Assembly: GCF_001083785.1 (NCBI RefSeq)
Contig: NZ_LAVL01000005.1
Coordinates: forward strand, 62,001 to 126,000
Reading direction: 5' to 3'
Source of the DNA: Nonomuraea sp. SBT364
GTDB taxonomy: Bacteria > Actinomycetota > Actinomycetes > Streptosporangiales > Streptosporangiaceae
DNA length: 64,000 nt
Under the pieces are notes generated by a model. That model searched no databases. It was not told where the DNA came from and worked only from the letters and a program-made list of their open reading frames with translations. The position numbers and the translations under genes are program-made. Position 1 is the first letter of the stretch. The number at the start of each line of letters is the position of its first letter. Positions 1 through 11,974 of this stretch are shown here, piece after piece.

Positions 1-707
1 CCGCCGGTCAGCTCCCGCACCCGGCCCGCGGCGGCCTCGTCGGAGATCACCGTCTCGTGCGCGCCGATCTCCCTGGCCAGCTCCAGCTTCTCCTCGCTGA
101 TGTCCAGCGCGATCACCCGCGTGGCGCTCGTCGCCCGCAGGATCTGGACCGCCATGTGGCCCAGCCCGCCCGTCCCGATGACCACCGCAGTGCTGCCCGG
201 CAGCAGCTTGCCCAGGCTCCGCTTGATCGCGTGGTACGGCGTGAGCCCCGCGTCGGTCAGCGGCGCCGCCTCGGCCAGGTCCAGCCCGTCCACCGGGACC
301 AGGTGCCGGACGTCGTCGACGATCATGTACTCGGCCATCGCGCCCGGCGCGCCCAGGCCGGGGGGCTTGATGGCGAGCTCCTGGGCGCGGGTGCAGTAGT
401 TCTCGGCGCCCCGGGAGCAGTTGTGGCAGGTCCCGCACCCCCACGGCCCGTACACGACCATGTCCTGCCCCACCTCGACGCCCGTCACCCCGTGGCCGAG
501 CGCCGCCACGGTCCCCGCGCCCTCGTGCCCCAGGATCAGCGGCAGGCTGCCGCCGACGAGCAGCGGGTTCTCGATCACCGCGATGTCCGAGTGGCACATC
601 CCCGACGCCTTGACCCTGAGCAGCACCTCACCGGGTCCGGGCTCGGGATCGGGCACCGTGACGACCTCGGGCATGCTCCCCTGGCCGGCGAACTGGACAG
701 CCTTCAT
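1..707 (-). CDS. Zn-dependent alcohol dehydrogenase, C-terminus cut by window edge
   Basis: The first 235 residues of a medium-chain zinc alcohol dehydrogenase run off the left edge of the window. Visible family marks are the catalytic-zinc GHE motif in LILGHEGAG, the structural-zinc cysteines in GPWGCGTCHNCSRG, and the Rossmann loop VVIGTGGLGHMA. Members oxidise alcohols or reduce aldehydes with NAD(P) in the cytoplasm. The ATG at 707 is preceded by a GAGGAG ribosome site about 5 nt upstream. It is divergent from the ABC transporter genes. The substrate cannot be read from the sequence. Confidence 0.93.
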   Translation of the reverse strand, partial: MKAVQFAGQGSMPEVVTVPDPEPGPGEVLLRVKASGMCHSDIAVIENPLLVGGSLPLILGHEGAGTVAALGHGVTGVEVGQDMVVYGPWGCGTCHNCSRGAENYCTRAQELAIKPPGLGAPGAMAEYMIVDDVRHLVPVDGLDLAEAAPLTDAGLTPYHAIKRSLGKLLPGSTAVVIGTGGLGHMAVQILRATSATRVIALDISEEKLELAREIGAHETVISDEAAAGRVRELTG

Positions 708-847
708 CGCACTCCTCGCTTCCCTAGCCCTCCCCCGGTACATCCCACATAACGGGCATCCGAAATCCCGGAGGTAGTGCTGGCCCCACCCCCGGTTCGG
801 CGGCGTACGGCATGGGGCGCGTCCCGGCGGATCCGTACGTTCGTCGT

Positions 848-1588
848 ATGACCCTCACCACCACCACTGCCGCCGCGGTCTCGTTGCGCGGAGTCAGCCG
901 CACCTACGGCGCCGGGCCCGCCGCCGTGCGCGCCGTCGACGGCGTCGACCTGGCCTTCGCGCCCGGCACCTGGACGGCCGTGATGGGCCCCTCGGGCTCG
1001 GGCAAGTCCACCCTGCTGAACTGCGCCGCCGGCCTGGAACAGGTGGACTCCGGGCAGGTGCTCCTCGGCGACGTCGACCTGGCCCGCGCGAGCGAGGCCG
1101 AGCTGACGGCGCTGCGCAGGACCCGCATCGGCATGGTCTTCCAGAGCTTCAACCTGATCGGCTCGCTCACCGCCGAGCAGAACGTCGCGCTGCCGCTGAA
1201 ACTCGCGGGCCGCCGCCCGCCCCGCGCTGACGTGCTCGGCGTGCTGGCCGCCGTCGGCCTGGGCGACCGCGCCCGGCACCGGCCGCGCGAGCTGTCCGGC
1301 GGCCAGCAGCAGCGCGTCGCCATCGCCCGCGCCATGGTCACCAGGCCCGACGTGCTCTTCGCCGACGAGCCCACCGGCGCGCTCGACTCCACCGCCGCCC
1401 GCACCGTCCTGGACCTGATGCGTTCCATGGCCGACCAGGGCCAGACCATCGTCATGGTCACGCACGACCCGGCCGCCGCGGCCCGCGCGGACGCCGTGGT
1501 GTTCCTGCGCGACGGCCGCGTCGCCGACCGCCTCACCGGGCCCGACGCCCGCACGGTCGCCGACCGTCTCGTGGAACTGGAGCACTGA
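848..1588 (+). CDS. ABC transporter ATP-binding protein (MacB/LolD-like)
   Basis: This 246-aa protein is the cytoplasmic ATPase of an ABC exporter with a FtsX-type permease. Walker A GPSGSGKST lies at residues 47-55, the Q-loop is VFQ at 97-99, the signature LSGGQQQR at 149-156, Walker B VLFADEP at 169-175, and an H-loop MVTHDP follows. The length is normal for the family. I chose the ATG at 848 over an in-frame ATG at 812 because homologous sequence starts there. No good ribosome site is visible, so the mRNA may be leaderless. The permease gene starts 1 nt after the stop, so the two are translationally coupled. Substrate unknown; such pairs usually export lipophilic compounds or peptides. 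Confidence 0.95.
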   Translation: MTLTTTTAAAVSLRGVSRTYGAGPAAVRAVDGVDLAFAPGTWTAVMGPSGSGKSTLLNCAAGLEQVDSGQVLLGDVDLARASEAELTALRRTRIGMVFQSFNLIGSLTAEQNVALPLKLAGRRPPRADVLGVLAAVGLGDRARHRPRELSGGQQQRVAIARAMVTRPDVLFADEPTGALDSTAARTVLDLMRSMADQGQTIVMVTHDPAAAARADAVVFLRDGRVADRLTGPDARTVADRLVELEH

Positions 1589-1589
1589 C

Positions 1590-3488
1590 ATGCTGCGGAT
1601 GAGCTGGGCCGGGTTCCTGGAGCGCTGGACGCTGTTCGTCGGGGCCGCGCTGGCGGTCTGCCTCGGCGTCGCGCTGGTCCAGTCCTCGCTGCTGCTCCTG
1701 ATCTCGGCCGCGACCCTCGACCCGCCGGCCGGACTGGGCGCCGGTGACCGGATGCGGTTCGCGATGCACGCCGAGGCGTCGATCGCGGTCATCGCCCTGG
1801 TGCTGGCGTTCTCGGTGCTGCTGGCGGTGTTCGTCATCAGCTCGACGTTCGCGTTCACCGTCGCCCAGCGCCGCCGCGACCTGGCCCTGCTGCGCCTGGT
1901 GGGCGGCAGCCCCGGGCACGTCCGCCGGCTGCTGCTCGGCGAGGCGGTCCTGCTCGGCGCGATCGGCGTGATCACCGGGGTCCCGGCCGGGCTGGCGGTG
2001 ATGGAGTTCCAGTCCTGGCTGCTCGTGACGCTCGGGTTCGTGCCGCCCGGCTTCGCCGGGGAGTGGCGCGGCTGGATCCTCGCCGTCTCCGCCGGGGCGG
2101 GCCTCGGCCTGGCGGTCGCCGGCGTGCTGGTGGCCGCCCGGCGCGCCGCCCGCGTCCGGCCGCTGGAGGCGCTGCGCGAGACCGGCGAGGCCACCCGCGT
2201 GATGACGGCGGGCCGGTGGGCGCTCGCCCTGCTGTTCGTCGCGGGCGCGGTCACGCTGACCATCCTGTCGCCGATCGGCGGCCCCGTGGGCGGCCAGGCC
2301 ATGGCCTCGACCGCCGCCATCCCCGCCGTCCTGGCCCTGACGGTGCTGGCGCCCGTGCTCGTCCCCGCCGCCGCCCTCCTGCTCCCGATACGGCCCGGCA
2401 GCGTGCTCGGCGAACTCGCCAGGGCCAACCTGCGTGACAGCGTACGGCGCAGCGCCTCCACGGCCGGGCCCCTGATCGTCCTGGTCGGGCTGGTGCTCGC
2501 GCAGGCGGGCGCGGGCACCTCGTTCACCGCGGCCGCCCAGGCGGAACAGCGCGAGCACACGGCGGCCGACCTGGTCGTGGAGGCCACCGGCCCGCTGCGC
2601 GTCGCGGACGTGCCCGGCGTCGCGGCGGCGTCCACCGAGGTCGAGGTGCCCGTCACCATCACCACCGGCAGCGGCGAGGACCAGGACACCTCCGTGGAGC
2701 CCGCCCTGGTCGTCGACCCCGCCGCGTACACGCTCGCCCACCCCGGCAGCGGTTCACTCACCGCGCTGCGCGGCCGCGCCGCGGCCGCCGGGCCGGGCGC
2801 CGACGAGGTGTCGGCCGGCGACCGCATCGAGGTGCGCTTCACCGAAGGCGCGTTCCGGGTGCCGGTCGTCGCCGCCGTCCCCACGACCATCGCCGGCGGC
2901 GCCGAACTGCTGCTCCCCCGCGACCTGGTCGCCGACGCGCTCCTCGCCGACGCGCCGTCGCACACCTTCGTCTCACTGCGGCCGGGGGCCGACCCCTCGG
3001 CGGTACGTGCCGCGCTCGGCCAGGTGGGGACCGTCTGGGAGGTGGACACGTGGCTGGCCCGCGACGGCGCCGCCCGGCAGGCCACCAGCAACGCCGTGTT
3101 CGTGGTCATCATGGGGCTGGGCGCGGTGTACGCGCTGATCGGCGTCGTGAACTCGGGCGTGATCGCGGCGGCCGCCAGACGGCGCGAGTTCGCCGAGGCC
3201 CGCGCCACCGGCCTCACCCGCGGCCAGGTCGTGCGGCTGGCCCTGACCGAGTCGTTCGGGGTGACCGCTGTCGCCCTGCTGCTGGGCGGCCTGGCGGCGG
3301 GCGCCTCGTTCGCCGGGGTGCTGGGAACCACGTCGGCGGTCACCGGGTCCGGCACGCTGGCGCTGCCGTGGGGGCTCGTGGCGGCGGTCGTGGTCGTGGC
3401 GTTCCTGGCCACGGGGGCGACCAGCGTGATCACCTCGTGGTCGGCTACCCGGGGGCGGCCGGTGACCCTCCTGGCCGCCCGCGAATAG
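1590..3488 (+). CDS. ABC transporter permease, FtsX family
   Basis: This 632-aa membrane protein is the partner of the preceding ATPase, whose stop codon ends 1 nt before this ATG. It has the duplicated FtsX layout: an N-terminal TM helix, a first FtsX core near residues 60-200 with the coupling-helix pattern QRRRDLALLRLVGGSPG, a middle pair of TM segments, a periplasm-facing domain at about 310-490, and a second core at the C-terminus with RRREFAEARATGLTRGQV. This organisation is typical of actinobacterial FtsX-like exporters. Together with the ATPase it should form a complete transporter; nothing nearby identifies the cargo. Confidence 0.93.
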   Translation: MLRMSWAGFLERWTLFVGAALAVCLGVALVQSSLLLLISAATLDPPAGLGAGDRMRFAMHAEASIAVIALVLAFSVLLAVFVISSTFAFTVAQRRRDLALLRLVGGSPGHVRRLLLGEAVLLGAIGVITGVPAGLAVMEFQSWLLVTLGFVPPGFAGEWRGWILAVSAGAGLGLAVAGVLVAARRAARVRPLEALRETGEATRVMTAGRWALALLFVAGAVTLTILSPIGGPVGGQAMASTAAIPAVLALTVLAPVLVPAAALLLPIRPGSVLGELARANLRDSVRRSASTAGPLIVLVGLVLAQAGAGTSFTAAAQAEQREHTAADLVVEATGPLRVADVPGVAAASTEVEVPVTITTGSGEDQDTSVEPALVVDPAAYTLAHPGSGSLTALRGRAAAAGPGADEVSAGDRIEVRFTEGAFRVPVVAAVPTTIAGGAELLLPRDLVADALLADAPSHTFVSLRPGADPSAVRAALGQVGTVWEVDTWLARDGAARQATSNAVFVVIMGLGAVYALIGVVNSGVIAAAARRREFAEARATGLTRGQVVRLALTESFGVTAVALLLGGLAAGASFAGVLGTTSAVTGSGTLALPWGLVAAVVVVAFLATGATSVITSWSATRGRPVTLLAARE

Positions 3489-3511
3489 CCCGCCGGGACA
3501 GGTTTGTTGGG

Positions 3512-4363
3512 TCAGAACAGCGTCGGCGGCTCGGCGGGCATGGGCTCGGGCAGCGGCTCCACCTCCGGGAGCCGGGCCCGGACCTCGTCGTGGAAGCGGC
3601 GGGCCAGCGCCAGGGCGTCGGCGTTGTCGGGCGTGTGGACGAAGACCGTCGGCGAGCGCCCCTCACGCAACCACGCGACCACCGTGGCGACCCAGCCCTG
3701 CCAGCCCTCGACCGTGCGATCCGTGGCGTCCCGGCCGAGGTAACGGACGATCGGCCGGTCGGTCAGGGCCCGCGAGCGGCGCGGGACCCGAGGCTTCTTG
3801 GTCCACGCGTCACGCTCGGCGTCGCTGGTCGGCGGGCTCCGGAAGAGCGTCGTGGTGTCGAACGGCACCCACTCGGCCCCGGCGTCCGCCAGCACCCGCT
3901 CCAGCTGCCCGGCCGCCCGCTCGTCCGCGAAGAACGCCTGATGACGCACCTCGACGGCATACCGGTACGCACCCGGCAGCCGCCGGAGGAACGCGGCCAG
4001 CGCCCCCAGGTCGCCCGGCCCGAACGACCCGGGCACCTGCACCCAGAGCGCGTGGACGCGGGGGCCGAGCGGCTCCATCGCGTGCAGGAACGTCCCCAGC
4101 TCCTCGTCCGCCCCGGCGAGGCGGCGCTCGTGCGTGATCGCCTTCGGCAGCTTGACCACGAACCGGAAGCGCGGGTCGGTCTGCGCCGCCCAGCTCTCCA
4201 CCGTGCTCCTGGCCGGGGTCGCGTAGAAGGTCGTGTTGCCCTCCACCGCGTTGCACCAGGTCGCGTACGCCCGCAGCCGCTCCCCCTGCGGAAGCGGATG
4301 GGGGAGGAACCGCCCCTGCCACGGCGTGTGCGTCCACATCGCACAACCCACATGAAGCCGCAT
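3512..4363 (-). CDS. DUF72 (YecE-like) TIM-barrel protein
   Basis: This 283-aa protein matches the DUF72/YecE family: the N-terminal strand RLHVGCAMWTHTPWQG, the segment NTTFYATP, the FVVKLPKAITHER motif and a late FVHTPDNADALA strand. DUF72 proteins fold as TIM barrels with a conserved acidic and aromatic pocket; their biochemical role is not firmly known. The gene converges with the ABC permease, 23 nt apart. The ATG at 4363 begins directly with the first family strand. No clear ribosome site is seen, so the transcript may be leaderless. Confidence 0.9.
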   Translation of the reverse strand: MRLHVGCAMWTHTPWQGRFLPHPLPQGERLRAYATWCNAVEGNTTFYATPARSTVESWAAQTDPRFRFVVKLPKAITHERRLAGADEELGTFLHAMEPLGPRVHALWVQVPGSFGPGDLGALAAFLRRLPGAYRYAVEVRHQAFFADERAAGQLERVLADAGAEWVPFDTTTLFRSPPTSDAERDAWTKKPRVPRRSRALTDRPIVRYLGRDATDRTVEGWQGWVATVVAWLREGRSPTVFVHTPDNADALALARRFHDEVRARLPEVEPLPEPMPAEPPTLF

Positions 4364-4447
4364 GCATCAGACGCTATCGCTACGAGCAGCCGTGGACAGC
4401 CGTCCGCCCGGGGCGGGCGATCTCGACTCCGTCCCGGGCGGTCCGCG

Positions 4448-4798
4448 TCAATCCGGCCAGATGCGCTGGAACGCCACCCCTGCCCACCCGTCGAGCACGA
4501 GCCGGCCCCCGCTCCACCGCCCCCGCACCTCGACCGCCTCGTCCCGGAGGTGGCCGCGCGCCGTGAACGTGACGACGCCGCCGGACAGCTCGTAGCGTGC
4601 CAGGTGCACGCCGCCGAGCAGCGGGTCACGCCGGAGCCACGTCTCGACGAGCCGCCCCTCGGCGGGCCCCGGCGCGGGCTTCACCAGCACGTCGAGCACG
4701 ACACCGTCGGGATAGAACCGGAACACCTGCACACCGGCGGCATATATCCCTGACGGACCTCGTTCACGCACCACACCACGAGCTTTCCATTCCCGCAT
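4448..4798 (-). CDS. Hypothetical protein, 116 aa
   Basis: I do not recognise this small protein. It starts MREWKARGVVRERGPSGIYA and is rich in alternating hydrophobic and charged strands (VFRFYPDGVVLDVLV, VVTFTARGH, VEVRGRWSGGRLVLDGW), suggesting an all-beta fold of the lipocalin or beta-sandwich kind. No signal peptide or TM segment is visible. The ATG at 4798 lies 7 nt after the stop codon of the MFS gene, so it is probably the second gene of that operon. A longer in-frame start at 4927 would overlap the MFS gene and was not used. Confidence 0.7.
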   Translation of the reverse strand: MREWKARGVVRERGPSGIYAAGVQVFRFYPDGVVLDVLVKPAPGPAEGRLVETWLRRDPLLGGVHLARYELSGGVVTFTARGHLRDEAVEVRGRWSGGRLVLDGWAGVAFQRIWPD

Positions 4799-4805
4799 CG
4801 CCACG

Positions 4806-6221
4806 TCACCGTGCCCGGGACGAGCCGCCCGAACGGTTCGCGGCGCGAGCGGTGAGGGCGCCGAGGGCGCAGACGGTCGCGAACCCGAACAGCACGTACC
4901 GTGCCGCGGCCAGCATCGACCCGGCACCGGCGTTGACCAGCACTCCGGCCACCGCCGTGCCGAACGCGATCGACAGGCTCGTCACGGTGGCGACAGCGGC
5001 GGCCGGCGGGCTGCCCTCCGCCGGGTCCCGGGTGCTGGACATCGCCGCCACCGACAGATGCGGGTACGCCAGCCCGATGCCGGCGCCCGCGACGAACAGC
5101 ACCGGCAACCAGGCGAGCACCAGCCAGCCGGGCGCCGCCTCCCGCTGCAACAGCCCCTGGACGAGGAAGCCGAGCGCCAGCACCAGCGGCCCGAGGACGC
5201 ACAGACGCCGCACCGCGCGCCTCCCGGTCGCCGAGGCGCTGCCGAGCTGGGTCAGCGACCAGCCGAGCGAGACGGCCGCGCCGAACAGCCCGGCGGCCAG
5301 CGGAGGCAGCCCGCCCAACTGCTGGGCGAACAGCGGGACGAAGGACTCGACCGCGACCCCGAAGGTCAGCAGCCCGATCGTCAGGTACACCCACTTCAGC
5401 GGCGACCCCGCCCTGTAGGTCGTCCTCGGGAACACCCGCCGCTCGCTGCGCCGTTCGTAGGCGACGAACCCGGCGACCAGCAGCAGCGCCACCACGACAC
5501 CGGCCGCCATCGCCGCGGTGCCGGGCAGCACCCCCGCCAGGCTGACGGCCGCCGTGGCCGCCGTGACCAGCGCCAGCGACACGACGGGGACCGGCGCCCG
5601 CGCCGTGCCGCGTTCGCCGGGCGGCAGCACGCGCGGGACGATCGCGGCGCACACCGCAGCGATCACCGCCATCGCCACGAACGCCAGCCGCCACGAGCCG
5701 AGCTGCGCGAACAAACCTCCGAGCGCCGGCCCGGCGAAGTTGCCGACGCCGTACATGGCCGACATCAGCGCGTTCCCGCGCGTCCACAGCCGCCGGGGCA
5801 GGGCCGAGTGGATGACGGCGAACCCGAGCCCGGACAGCAGCCCCGCCCCGAGCCCCTGGACGCCGCGCCCGGCCAGCAGCACCGGCATCGCCGGGCTCAC
5901 CGCGCAGGCCAGCGACCCGACCAGGAACACGGCGAAGCCGAGCAGGTACGCGCCGACGTTCCCCCAGTGGGAGAGCACCCGGCTGACCAGCATCGTCGCG
6001 ATCACCATGGCGACGAGGTAGAACGTCATGTTCCAGGCGTAGAAGCCGGCGCCCCCGATGTCCGCCACCGCCGTCGGCAGCAGGCTGGAGGCCAGGTAGA
6101 TGTTGATCGCGCCGACGAGCACCCCGCCGGCCAGCACGATCGCCGCCCCGAGATGTCGTGGACCCAGCAGGTCCCGCCAGGACGCTGGAGCGGTTTCAAC
6201 CGCGTTGTCGCCAAGAGTCAT
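4806..6221 (-). CDS. MFS transporter (drug/metabolite exporter type)
   Basis: This protein of about 471 aa has 12-14 predicted TM helices and the MFS pattern. Helices 1-2 hold the AINIYLASSLLPTAVADIGG segment typical of H+ antiporters, and a motif-C-like stretch reads MYGVGNFAGPALGGLFAQLG. It probably effluxes a small molecule across the plasma membrane. The start is ambiguous: ATG 6221 (MTLGDN) or ATG 6233 (MLEVMTLG), with no strong ribosome site for either. It is divergent from the haloperoxidase-like gene and is followed 7 nt later by a small hypothetical gene. Confidence 0.9.
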   Translation of the reverse strand: MTLGDNAVETAPASWRDLLGPRHLGAAIVLAGGVLVGAINIYLASSLLPTAVADIGGAGFYAWNMTFYLVAMVIATMLVSRVLSHWGNVGAYLLGFAVFLVGSLACAVSPAMPVLLAGRGVQGLGAGLLSGLGFAVIHSALPRRLWTRGNALMSAMYGVGNFAGPALGGLFAQLGSWRLAFVAMAVIAAVCAAIVPRVLPPGERGTARAPVPVVSLALVTAATAAVSLAGVLPGTAAMAAGVVVALLLVAGFVAYERRSERRVFPRTTYRAGSPLKWVYLTIGLLTFGVAVESFVPLFAQQLGGLPPLAAGLFGAAVSLGWSLTQLGSASATGRRAVRRLCVLGPLVLALGFLVQGLLQREAAPGWLVLAWLPVLFVAGAGIGLAYPHLSVAAMSSTRDPAEGSPPAAAVATVTSLSIAFGTAVAGVLVNAGAGSMLAAARYVLFGFATVCALGALTARAANRSGGSSRAR

Positions 6222-6367
6222 GACTTCGAGCATCTCGTTGAACCGGCCCCGGAAACTTGGCACCGGCCGACCGGCGGCTGCCCACCCCGAACCCTCCACC
6301 GCCGGTCGAACCCGCGTGGCGAAATCGCGTCCTGTCCAGGAGATCATTGACGGGGTACTTTGCTTGC

Positions 6368-7627
6368 ATGCCCACGTTACGCAAGGCCGTTTGGCCGGCG
6401 GTCGCGATCGTCGTCGCGGCCGGGGCTCCGCCCGCGCACGCGGCGGAATCCCGTACGCCGGAGAATGCCGTCGTCGTCTGGGACAGGAACGCGCAGACCG
6501 CGATCTGGGACGTCGCCCGTCAGCAGCCGCAGGTGCAGGCGCGCAGCTTCGCCATGGTGCACGGCGCCGTCTACGACGCGGTGAACGCGATCGCCGGGAC
6601 CCCTTATCAGCCGTACCTGGTGGCGCCGCGCGCCAAGGGCGGCGAGTCGACGGAGGCGGCCGTCGCGACGGCCGGGTTCGGGGTGCTGAGCGCGCTGTTC
6701 CCGGAGCAGCGGGCGAGGCTGGAGGCGCAGTACGGCGAGTCGCTGGCCGCGATTCCCGACGGCGCCGCCAAGCGGCGCGGGGTCGCCGTCGGCGCCCGGA
6801 CGGCCGCCGCGATGGTCGCCGCGCGGCGGGACGACGGCGCGTTCGGGGACCAGACCTGGGCGGCCGGGACCGCACCGGGTCAGTGGCGGCCGACGCCGCC
6901 CGCCTTCGGGTCCGACGGGGCCTGGGTCGGCGAGCTCAAGCCGTTCCTCCTCCCCCGCGGGTCCATGTTCCGCACGTCAGGCCCGCCGGCGCTGACCAGC
7001 GAGCAGTACGCCCGGGACTTCGACGAGGTCAAGGCGATCGGCTCGGCGGACAGCACGGTACGGACGGCCGACCAGACCCAGGCGGCGATCTGGTGGCATG
7101 ACCGGCACCTGGCCGAGTGGGAGATCAAGCGGCAGCTCGCGACGACGCAGCGGCTGAGCACGCTGCAGACGGCGCGGATGTTCGCGATGGTCGGCATGGC
7201 CGAGGCCGACGCCACGATCGCCTGCTACAACGAGAAGGCGCGGTGGAGCTTCTGGCGGCCGGTCACCGCGATCCGGCAGGCCGACGGCGACGGCAACCCG
7301 GCGACCGTGGCCGATCCCGCCTGGACGCCGTTGCTCGTCACGCCGCCGCATCCCGACTTCACGTCCGGGCACACGTGTTTCAGCGGGGCGGGCATGACGG
7401 CGCTGACGCACTTCTTCGGCAGGGACGACATCCCGTTCAGCGGGTTCAGCGCCGACTCGGGGACGACCAGGCACTTCCGCGGCTTCTCGCACGCGCTGGC
7501 CGAGGTCACCGAGGCCCGGATCTGGGGCGGCATCCACACGCGCGCCGCCGACGTGCAGGGCGCGAAGATCGGCAGGCAGGTCACCGCCTACATGGTCGCG
7601 CACTACTTCAAGCCGAAGAGGCGGTGA
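6368..7627 (+). CDS. Secreted vanadium-dependent haloperoxidase-like (PAP2 superfamily) protein
   Basis: This 419-aa protein has a signal peptide (about residues 1-27, PAVAIVVAAGAPPAHAAES) and the vanadate/phosphate pocket of the haloperoxidase-PAP2 superfamily. The pieces are KARWSFWRP (Kx6RP), HPDFTSGHTCFSGA (TSGH where PSGH is usual) and ARIWGGIHTRAAD (Rx5H). The family includes vanadium haloperoxidases and acid phosphatases. This group of actinobacterial secreted proteins is mostly annotated as haloperoxidase without demonstrated activity. Start: ATG at 6368, which puts the signal peptide at the N-terminus. It converges with katG across a strong hairpin. Confidence 0.9.
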   Translation: MPTLRKAVWPAVAIVVAAGAPPAHAAESRTPENAVVVWDRNAQTAIWDVARQQPQVQARSFAMVHGAVYDAVNAIAGTPYQPYLVAPRAKGGESTEAAVATAGFGVLSALFPEQRARLEAQYGESLAAIPDGAAKRRGVAVGARTAAAMVAARRDDGAFGDQTWAAGTAPGQWRPTPPAFGSDGAWVGELKPFLLPRGSMFRTSGPPALTSEQYARDFDEVKAIGSADSTVRTADQTQAAIWWHDRHLAEWEIKRQLATTQRLSTLQTARMFAMVGMAEADATIACYNEKARWSFWRPVTAIRQADGDGNPATVADPAWTPLLVTPPHPDFTSGHTCFSGAGMTALTHFFGRDDIPFSGFSADSGTTRHFRGFSHALAEVTEARIWGGIHTRAADVQGAKIGRQVTAYMVAHYFKPKRR

Positions 7628-7631
7628 GCGG

Positions 7632-7670
7632 CACGTCCGGACCGGCCCGGCGCGAGCCGGCCCGGACGTG
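7632..7670. terminator. Bidirectional hairpin terminator
   Basis: Arms 7632-7640 and 7662-7670 pair perfectly (9 bp). After one mismatch they continue with 5 bp (7642-7646 with 7656-7660) around a 9-nt loop. The hairpin sits between the convergent haloperoxidase-like gene and katG. There is no U-tract, which is common for actinomycete terminators. Confidence 0.7.
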
Positions 7671-7675
7671 ACCCG

Positions 7676-10373
<2,698 letters not shown>

Positions 10374-10381
10374 GGCCGCCA

Positions 10382-10411
10382 AACTTACCGACACAAAGGC
10401 GAACGATACAA
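10382..10411 (-). promoter_or_regulatory. Putative furA-katG promoter (leaderless)
   Basis: On the minus strand a TTGTAT -35 (10411-10406) and TAAGTT -10 (10387-10382) are 18 nt apart in an unusually A+T-rich stretch. The -10 ends 8 nt before the furA ATG. FurA autoregulation would be expected to act here, but I cannot define its box. Confidence 0.5.
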
Positions 10412-10429
10412 GATAATGAACGGTACAAA

Positions 10430-11767
10430 TTAGTGCCGCGCCGGATACCGGGGTTCCCTCGTCACTCGCCGATCATCCCGGCCGGCCGCGCCCGCCCCGC
10501 CGCGCAACACGCGGACCAGGCACGCCGGTCGCAGGAGCGCCGTGGGACGATCCAGGAGATTGGCCACACGCAGGAAGCGGCGCCCCAGCTCGGCGTCGTG
10601 TTCGGCGGCCCGGTGGAAGCGCTCGAGATAGGCGTTGACCATTCTGATCTTCGCGGTCCGCCGTCCGCGGACCCCGGGCAGCCGCAGGTCGTTGCCGACC
10701 ACGATGTCCCACGGCGCGTCGACGACCCGGGCGATCGACCGGAACAGCTCGCGCGCGGGCCGCTCCCGGCGCGCCCACTCGCCCAGCCGCAGCGCCTCGA
10801 CCGCGGCCACGCTCATGCCCTGGCCGTAGATCGGGTTGAACGCGCACACCGCGTCACCCACGACCGCCAGGCCGCGCGGGAAGCGGGACAGCCGCTCGTA
10901 GCGCCGACGCACGCTGGCGGGCGTGCGATGGTGACACCCGTCGTCCAGCGGCTCGGCCCCGGAGACCAGCTCGTGGATGTCCGGCGCGGGCAGCGACCCG
11001 GCGTAGTCGACGAAGCTCTCGTAGTCGGCGGGCGGCGCGTCGCCGTAACCGCCGATGGTGACGATCCACCGGTCGCCCTCCATGGCCAGCGCCACCCCCG
11101 CACGTGGCACCGCCCTGGTCGCCGCCATGATGACCACCGGATCGCCGGCCAGGTCATCGGCCCGCCTGCGGAACACCCGCGTGGTGTACGTCAGGTCGAT
11201 CTCCACCCGCTCCTCCTCGGGCGCGGCGAACCCGAGGCGCTCCAGCCAGGCCGGCGTCCGCGAGCCCCGGCCCGACGCGTCGACCACCAGCCCGGCGCTG
11301 ATCGTCTCACCGGACACGAGCCGTACTCCCGTGACCCACTCACCGCTGTGGGTGAGGTCGAAGACCTGCCGGTCACCGGCCACCTCCACCCCCGGCAGCG
11401 CGCTCACCCGCCGCCGGATCTGCCCCTCCAGCAGCAGCCGGCTGACCAGCAGCCCCGGCATGTCACCCGGCGCCGGCGCCAGCCGACGCCCCTCGTTGAT
11501 CCACCGGCAGTCGGCCTGCAGATCCCCGCCGAACGCCCCGCGATCCATCAGCTCGGCGGTGAGACCGGGAAGCAGGACCTCCATCACCTCCAGCCCCCGG
11601 GCCAGCAGGCCATGGGCGTGCCGGCTCTGCGCCGTGCCCCGCCGGTGCACGTCCTCCCCGGGCAGCTGGTCCCTGTCGAGCACGGTGACGCGCTCGGCGA
11701 TCCTGCTGAGCGCGGCGGCGGCCAGCAGGCCGGAGACGCTGGCTCCGATGACGACGGCATGCCTCAT
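10430..11767 (-). CDS. FAD-dependent oxidoreductase/monooxygenase
   Basis: This 445-aa flavoprotein starts with a dinucleotide-binding fold (AVVIGASVSGLLAAAALS). It has a mid DASGRGSRTPAWL segment and the second FAD motif VVGDAVCAFNPIYGQGMS, as in group A flavin monooxygenases and the flavin halogenase/geranylgeranyl-reductase superfamily. The reaction and substrate are unknown. No halogenase WxWxIP motif is visible, so I do not call it a halogenase. The ATG at 11767 is preceded by GGAAG; an in-frame GTG at 11776 is less likely. It lies upstream of furA on the same strand, but the intergenic furA promoter separates the units. Confidence 0.85.
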   Translation of the reverse strand: MRHAVVIGASVSGLLAAAALSRIAERVTVLDRDQLPGEDVHRRGTAQSRHAHGLLARGLEVMEVLLPGLTAELMDRGAFGGDLQADCRWINEGRRLAPAPGDMPGLLVSRLLLEGQIRRRVSALPGVEVAGDRQVFDLTHSGEWVTGVRLVSGETISAGLVVDASGRGSRTPAWLERLGFAAPEEERVEIDLTYTTRVFRRRADDLAGDPVVIMAATRAVPRAGVALAMEGDRWIVTIGGYGDAPPADYESFVDYAGSLPAPDIHELVSGAEPLDDGCHHRTPASVRRRYERLSRFPRGLAVVGDAVCAFNPIYGQGMSVAAVEALRLGEWARRERPARELFRSIARVVDAPWDIVVGNDLRLPGVRGRRTAKIRMVNAYLERFHRAAEHDAELGRRFLRVANLLDRPTALLRPACLVRVLRGGAGAAGRDDRRVTREPRYPARH

Positions 11768-11974
11768 GACTTCCACGATGACCGGCCCCCACCCCCGGCC
11801 CCACCCCTAACCTTCGAGGCGAACCCGCTATCGTCGCGCTCGGCATCGCCTCGCCACTGAAGAGGAGACGTGCACCGATCGGTCACCTCGGCCTGAATCC
11901 CGGCCGCACGATATCCTTGGGAACCGCCTCGGTCCGCACATAAGACCGAACGCCCAGGCAAGGACAGAACGCCC

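Noticed and set aside
704-3433. A 909-codon open frame on the minus strand
   Set aside because: It is antisense to the well-supported ABC transporter genes, has low-complexity Arg/Ala/Ser/Thr composition and no domain.
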